From positions 1 to 18,818 of the forward strand of contig JAGVEP010000170.1 of assembly GCA_020058145.1 (NCBI GenBank): a stretch of 18,818 nt of DNA, read 5' to 3'. The stretch comes from Phycisphaerae bacterium. Lineage in GTDB: Bacteria; Planctomycetota; Phycisphaerae; UBA1845; Fen-1342. The notes beneath the pieces are model-generated. The model was not told the origin of the DNA and searched no databases. It was given only the letters and a program-made list of their open reading frames with translations. Both the position numbers and the translations under genes were made by a program. Every line of letters begins with the position of its first letter. Position 1 is the stretch's first letter. Of the stretch, positions 15,129-18,818 are shown in pieces.

Positions 15129-15933
15129 TTTTACGTCCCAGATTGACTGTTTGCGGGCCCGTGTGAACCGATTCCTTGGGTCCACCGCGCCCCGTAGACG
15201 ACACCTTAATCACCTCTTGCGGACCATTTGCCAGAGTGGTTCGACGGTGTACCTGTTCGGTGGCGCGCTACGTGACCTGATGGTCGCCGGGCCAAGCGCG
15301 GTACCTCGTGACGTCGACTTGGTGATTGCCGGGGCACAATCGAAAGCTCTTGAGGATGCGCTGGCCGTACACGTGAAGAGACGTACTCGCTTTGGAGGCC
15401 TGCACTTAGGCGTTGATGATTGGATGATTGATATCTGGCCACTCCGGGAGACATGGGCATTTCGGGAACAGCACGTAGAGACGGGCTTCTCGATGCTTCC
15501 GCGAACCACATTCCTCAATGTTGAAGCGGTCGCGGTTGAACTCGCTCCCCGGCGCGGTCGTCGGCGCGTGGTCTATGCACATGGTTTCTTCGAAGGCGTA
15601 TTGGATGGCGTGGTTGAAATCAACTTTGAGGAGAATCCGTTTCCCACGCTGTGCGTCGTGAGGGGGCTAATCACAGCCGCACGCCTGCAATTTCGCCTCG
15701 GACCGCGCCTGGCTAGGTACGTGCTGCACTACTCTGGGCTCTCCTCTATCGAAGAACTGGTTGATGTTCAGCGCTCTCACTATGGATACGTGCGGGCGTC
15801 ACCAGATGAGCTTCACACCTGGCTAGCCGCCGTGTCCGATCAAGTAAGCTCTAGGCCTTGCGGCCCGGTGTCGCTTCCCGTGTCGAGATCGCGCCAACTC
15901 GAGTTCTGGACCGATCCAGCGTCGTCGCGCTAG
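15121..15933 (+). CDS. CCA/poly(A)-polymerase-type nucleotidyltransferase
   Basis: A 270-residue protein with the class II nucleotidyltransferase head fold used by tRNA CCA-adding enzymes and bacterial poly(A) polymerases. YLFGGALRD (44-52) is the G-G-x-x-R-D motif, RDVDLVI (63-69) gives the metal-binding Asp64 and Asp66, and WMIDIW (101-106) gives a third Asp104. The segment NPFPTLCVVRGLITAARLQF resembles the neck that follows the head in CCA enzymes, but the protein is far shorter than those (about 400 or more) and lacks most of the RNA-binding tail, so the substrate may differ. ATG 15121 overlaps the dGTPase stop by 8 nt with no ribosome-binding site visible, so translation is probably coupled. 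The gene is less GC-rich than ispG. The two genes look like one functional unit. Confidence 0.8.
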   Translation: MADFTSQIDCLRARVNRFLGSTAPRRRHLNHLLRTICQSGSTVYLFGGALRDLMVAGPSAVPRDVDLVIAGAQSKALEDALAVHVKRRTRFGGLHLGVDDWMIDIWPLRETWAFREQHVETGFSMLPRTTFLNVEAVAVELAPRRGRRRVVYAHGFFEGVLDGVVEINFEENPFPTLCVVRGLITAARLQFRLGPRLARYVLHYSGLSSIEELVDVQRSHYGYVRASPDELHTWLAAVSDQVSSRPCGPVSLPVSRSRQLEFWTDPASSR

Positions 15934-15938
15934 GATCG
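15923..15938 (+). repeat. Short direct repeat, right copy
   Basis: Matches 13685-13700 at 14 of 16 bases and overlaps the nucleotidyltransferase stop codon (TAG, 15931-15933). Low confidence that it is more than coincidence. Confidence 0.3.
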
Positions 15939-16032
15939 TACTTGGGGACGAGGTGGCGATATGCGCCCTGGTGCACCGCCTGCCGAGCTGACCACCATCT
16001 TGACAAAGCCCAAAGATGTCGCGGAGTCCGTA

Positions 16033-17235
16033 ATGCCCCCACGCCGCAAAACCCGCCAGGTCACCGTAGGCCCCGTAAAGATTGGCGGCGACGCCCCGGT
16101 CGCGCTCCAGTCGATGACCTCCGGCTACACGTATGAAGTCGATAAGTGCCTCGCGGAGATTCACAAACTCGCCCAGGCCGGGGCGGACTTCGTGCGCGTC
16201 GCCGTGCCGGACAAACGTGACACCGAAGCTCTGAAACACATTGTCCCCGCGTCGCCCGTGCCGATCGTCGCCGACGTGCATTTTCACTTTGAGCGCGCCT
16301 TGGAAGCGATTGCGGCCGGCGTACACAAAATCCGCCTGAACCCCGGCAATATCCGGGACCGCGACAAGGTCCGCCGCGTGATCGCCGCGTGCAAGGAGCG
16401 CGGTATTCCGATTCGCGTTGGTGCCAACGAAGGCGGGATCGTCGAACGCAAAGACAAAGAGCAGCGGGCAGTCGAAAAGGCGCAGCTCGACGAGGACTAC
16501 GCCGCCGGCCTGATTCGCATCATGCTGGAAAAGCTCGACGAGTATCTGCGCATCTTCGAGGCCGAGCAGTTCTATGACGTGGTCATCTCGGCGAAGAGCC
16601 CGGACCCGCGGATTGTCATCGACGCCTACACCGCGATCAGCCAGCGGTACGACTACCCGCTGCACCTCGGCGTCACGCACGCCGGCCCGCCGGAAACCGG
16701 CCGCATTCGCTCGATTACCGCTCTGGGCACACTGCTGGCCACCGGTATCGGCGACACGATCCGCATCAGCTACGCCGCCGACCCGGTATTCGAAGTCGAG
16801 GACGGCAAGGAGCTGCTGTGCTGCCTGGGGCTGCGCGGGCGAACCGGGCCGGAGCTGATTGCGTGCCCGACGTGCGGGCGGATTGAGGTTGATCTTTTCA
16901 AGCTGGTCGCCGACGTTCGCCAGCGGCTGGCGGCGGAGATCAAGCTGCCGCTCAAGGTCGCGGTCATGGGTTGCGTGGTGAACGGCCCCGGCGAGTGCGA
17001 GGGGGCTGACGTGGCGATTTTCGCCGGCAAAGGCCGCGGAATCATCTACGTGCAGGGCGAGCAGAAGCAGACGGTGACGGAGGACCGGATGCTCGACGCG
17101 CTGCTGGATGAGTGCCGGGAACTGGCGGCACGGGTGGGGAGGGGAGAGGCAAAATTGATCGGTGCGCAGGTCGAAGTGAAGTCGCCGAAGGCGCAGCCCT
17201 CAAAGGGGAGCGCACCGTTGCCGGTGCTGCGCTGA
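16033..17235 (+). CDS. ispG: 4-hydroxy-3-methylbut-2-enyl diphosphate synthase (flavodoxin/ferredoxin-dependent)
   Basis: 400 residues (E. coli 372). IspG reduces methylerythritol cyclodiphosphate to HMBPP in the MEP route to isoprenoids, using a 4Fe-4S cluster. The TIM-barrel half has QSMTSGYTYEVDKC, GADFVRVAVP, ADVHFHFERALEA and LNPGNI; the cluster half has CPTCGR (Cys278, Cys281) and GCVVNGPGE (Cys314, Glu321), the four ligands expected from E. coli Cys270, Cys273, Cys305 and Glu312. The start at 16033 is chosen because GGAG lies 6 nt upstream and the 5' copy at 13586 begins at the same ATG; ATG 15961 in frame, with AGGTGG before it, could add 24 residues. No well-spaced promoter is visible in the 99-bp gap upstream (TTGACA at 16000-16005 lacks a partner), so it may depend on read-through. 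Confidence 0.95.
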   Translation: MPPRRKTRQVTVGPVKIGGDAPVALQSMTSGYTYEVDKCLAEIHKLAQAGADFVRVAVPDKRDTEALKHIVPASPVPIVADVHFHFERALEAIAAGVHKIRLNPGNIRDRDKVRRVIAACKERGIPIRVGANEGGIVERKDKEQRAVEKAQLDEDYAAGLIRIMLEKLDEYLRIFEAEQFYDVVISAKSPDPRIVIDAYTAISQRYDYPLHLGVTHAGPPETGRIRSITALGTLLATGIGDTIRISYAADPVFEVEDGKELLCCLGLRGRTGPELIACPTCGRIEVDLFKLVADVRQRLAAEIKLPLKVAVMGCVVNGPGECEGADVAIFAGKGRGIIYVQGEQKQTVTEDRMLDALLDECRELAARVGRGEAKLIGAQVEVKSPKAQPSKGSAPLPVLR

Positions 17236-17583
17236 GGCCGGACCGAGTGCACGGAGTTGCCACACGGTACGCACGGCGCGATCCTCGCGGGATCGAATGG
17301 GGCCGGAAAATCGACCTCTGCGCTTCGTCTTCTCAACGGCGCACATAGTGGCGCTGCGTTCTTCGGCGCGGGTACGATGGCCTGAGACCTGTCGGCATTT
17401 ACTCCTCAGGAGAGGGCCTAACCCGCAGGCTGGATCATGCTGGAGCGAGCGCGGAGCTTGGCCGAGCGGCGCGTGAATTCCACGTACTACACGGCGCTCG
17501 CCAATCGCAGCGTCGTCGCGTGGCTTCGCAAGCCACGTGAGGAAGCGGGTTGCCGGCTCCATTTGCGGGCCGCGGCCGAGCCG
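17236..17583. other. Convergent gap after ispG
   Basis: A 348-bp gap between the converging ispG and lipoprotein genes. The short frames here translate to nothing recognisable. It contains a small hairpin (CGATCC/GGATCG, 17279-17295, 5-nt loop) soon after the ispG stop, and the stronger hairpin at 17516-17540. Confidence 0.55.
17516..17540. terminator. Strong hairpin between convergent genes, probable bidirectional terminator
   Basis: TCGCGTGGCTT (17516-17526) pairs with AAGCCACGTGA (17530-17540) over 11 positions, with one G-T wobble and a 3-nt loop. It lies 44 nt beyond the lipoprotein stop codon on the minus strand and about 280 nt beyond ispG. No T-run follows on either strand, so intrinsic termination is unproven. 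Confidence 0.4.
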
Positions 17584-18162
17584 CTATTTCACCCGTTTCC
17601 CCGTCCCCTTCATTTCCATCACCTTCATTAGCCCCATGCACCCCATGCCCTCGGTCATGCTCCACTCCATCGTGTCCGGGTTGACGAAGCGGAGCGTGCC
17701 CTTGAGCTGCGACTGGCCCCATGGCCCGAAAGTGGTAGCCGTCATGTACCAGGTGTCCGCCTTCTCGTCGTACCGCGACTCGCTCATTCCCATCATGCCC
17801 ATGCTGTCGACGTAGGTCGAGCGGTACTTCTTGGCATGCACGTCGTAAGTCCAGGCCTCCATGCCCTTCGTCTCCGGCATGTCGTCCATCTTCATGACGG
17901 CGTGGCCGACCAGGTACCACTTGTCGCCCTCCCACTTGGCCTCGCACGTACCTGTGACCTTGAGCGGCTCGTCCAGCATCGCGAACTTCGCCTCGCCCTC
18001 CGACTGCCACTTGCCCACAAAGGCATTCAGCCTGTCCAGTTCCGCCGGCCGCTTGGGCATCTCGGCCTTGAACTGCTCCAATGTCATGCGCGGCATGCAG
18101 CCGACCAAACCCGCTGACACAACCCCCAACAGCACAGCCAGTACTGCCTTGCGTTGGAACAT
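17584..18162 (-). CDS. DUF1579-like lipoprotein, Met-rich
   Basis: 192 residues. Start at 18162 is set by AGGAG 7 nt upstream. The N-terminus is a lipoprotein signal: basic MFQRKA, a hydrophobic stretch, then the lipobox LVGC with Cys22 as the lipidated residue, so the protein is probably membrane-anchored outside the cytoplasm. The mature part (LNAFVGKWQSEGEAKF, then WTYDVHAKKYRSTYVDSMG) resembles the DUF1579 lipocalin-like family, whose function is unknown. The last 75 residues are unusually rich in Met (SMGMMGMSE, then SMTEGMGCMGLMKVMEM), which in some exported proteins accompanies copper binding; here that is only a suggestion. Family assignment is from memory of the pattern. Confidence 0.75.
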   Translation of the reverse strand: MFQRKAVLAVLLGVVSAGLVGCMPRMTLEQFKAEMPKRPAELDRLNAFVGKWQSEGEAKFAMLDEPLKVTGTCEAKWEGDKWYLVGHAVMKMDDMPETKGMEAWTYDVHAKKYRSTYVDSMGMMGMSESRYDEKADTWYMTATTFGPWGQSQLKGTLRFVNPDTMEWSMTEGMGCMGLMKVMEMKGTGKRVK

Positions 18163-18313
18163 CGCTCTTCTCCTGCAGCTAACTTTCCGAAATGTCCGAC
18201 CGGAGTTAACCCCGATCCGCGGGGCCGGCCGCCGGCAGTGTAAGGTGCCACAAGTGCCGGGTCCAGGGCTCCGGCCTGATCGCATCGCGACCGACCGGCG
18301 GGGCATGCCCGGG

Positions 18314-18319
18314 TAGAAT
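18314..18319 (+). promoter_or_regulatory. Possible -10 box of the hydrolase gene
   Basis: TAGAAT lies 36 nt before the hydrolase ATG in the divergent gap after the lipoprotein gene. No convincing -35 hexamer is at the usual spacing. Confidence 0.3.
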
Positions 18320-18328
18320 AGTCAGGCC

Positions 18329-18358
18329 ATGGACCAGCGCGCGAGGGCACAGAAATGA
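18329..18358 (+). CDS. Possible 9-residue leader ORF overlapping the hydrolase start
   Basis: ATG at 18329 opens MDQRARAQK and stops at TGA 18356-18358, overlapping the hydrolase ATG as ATGA. It begins only 10 nt after the TAGAAT box. It could be a coupled leader peptide, but such a short frame arises easily by chance, and the hydrolase has its own GAGGG site inside it. Confidence 0.2.
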   Translation: MDQRARAQK

Positions 18359-18818
18359 ACATCCGCAGCGGCGATGACGAGTTCTACTGCGAGGTACGGG
18401 GCCACGGCCCGCCGGTACTTTTCATTCACGGCTTCCCACTCTCGGGCGAAATGTGGCGGCCGACGGTGGAGCGGCTGGGCGGCCGCTGGCGCTGCATCGT
18501 CCCCGATCTGCGCGGCCACGGGCAGAGCAGCGTGTCCGAGTCGGTCACGATGTCGCAATTCGCCGACGACCTCGCGGACTTGCTCGATGAGCTCGGCGAA
18601 AACCGGCCTGCCGTGATCGTTGGGCTGTCCATGGGCGGAATTATCGCGTTCGACTTCTTCCGCCGACACCGCGCGCGTGTTCGTGCGCTCGTGCTCGTCG
18701 ACACCCGCGCGAACGCGGAGACGGCCGAGGGCGTCACCCGGCGTAACGCTCTCGCCGATGCGGCGCCGCGTGACGGCAGCCGGGTCATAGCGGATGCGAT
18801 GATCGACGGGGTCTTCGC
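18355..18818 (+). CDS. Alpha/beta hydrolase, N-terminal part (runs off the window)
   Basis: 154 residues are visible; there is no stop before the window ends. The start at 18355 has GAGGG (18343-18347) 7 nt upstream. The alpha/beta-hydrolase fold is clear: VLFIHGFPLSGEMW with the oxyanion HG at 25-26, IVPDLRGHGQS (48-58), and the nucleophile elbow VGLSMGG with Ser92. The acid and His of the triad should follow beyond the window. This layout fits esterases, haloperoxidase-like and 3-oxoadipate enol-lactonase-like enzymes; the substrate cannot be told. Confidence 0.88.
   Translation, partial: MNIRSGDDEFYCEVRGHGPPVLFIHGFPLSGEMWRPTVERLGGRWRCIVPDLRGHGQSSVSESVTMSQFADDLADLLDELGENRPAVIVGLSMGGIIAFDFFRRHRARVRALVLVDTRANAETAEGVTRRNALADAAPRDGSRVIADAMIDGVF

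Noticed and set aside
16000..16005. Perfect TTGACA just upstream of ispG
   Set aside because: No -10-like hexamer lies 16-18 nt downstream; the closest, CGTAAT, is 23 nt away and overlaps the start codon.

Overview
The window looks like chromosomal DNA of a GC-rich planctomycete, most likely in or near the Phycisphaerae. This is an inference from the content. It carries a large secreted protein ending in a dockerin-like D-x-N-x-D-G module, a planctomycete-style prepilin-processing (H-X9-DG type) protein, an FHA-GAF histidine kinase with an S-H-Y-V-K-N-I-L-Q H-box, and the conserved rpsO-pnp pair. No rRNA, convincing tRNA, CRISPR array, transposase or integrase gene is visible.

Layout. 1-426 holds no recognisable gene. 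427-1905 encodes a PaaK/CapK-type adenylate-forming enzyme. It converges on 2282-4798 (minus), a secreted Kelch / Ig-like / dockerin-like protein. The gap between the two holds an 11-bp inverted repeat that looks like a small repeat element or terminator. A 751-bp divergent gap precedes the prepilin-like gene (5550-6482). Next come rpsO (6776-7045) and pnp (7211-9319) behind a good sigma70-type promoter, and then a cold-shock protein (9572-9799) with its own promoter and a leader of about 200 nt. A signalling and cell-surface block follows: the FHA-GAF histidine kinase (9928-11688), a CpaE/TadZ-like P-loop protein on the minus strand (11724-12851) and a PilZ-domain protein (13046-13444).

The most unusual part is 13445-17235. 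ispG (gcpE) at 16033-17235 looks complete. A second copy of its first 22 codons lies 2.4 kb upstream, at 13586-13652. Between the two copies sits a tightly coupled pair of genes of lower GC content: a dGTPase-family HD phosphohydrolase (13758-15128) and a CCA/poly(A)-polymerase-type nucleotidyltransferase (15121-15933), overlapping by 8 nt. The two ispG 5' ends match at 60 of 67 bases, and most differences are synonymous. That is what integration of a foreign cassette carrying its own replacement ispG 5' end would leave, rather than decay of a recent duplicate. The dGTPase also has Arg in place of the catalytic His of the N-P-P-F-G-H motif. I propose a two-gene nucleotide-acting cassette inserted at ispG, possibly a phage-defence module. 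The function is inferred; the architecture is read directly.

The right end has a hairpin after ispG, a Met-rich DUF1579-like lipoprotein (17584-18162, minus) and the start of an alpha/beta hydrolase that runs off the window (18355-18818).
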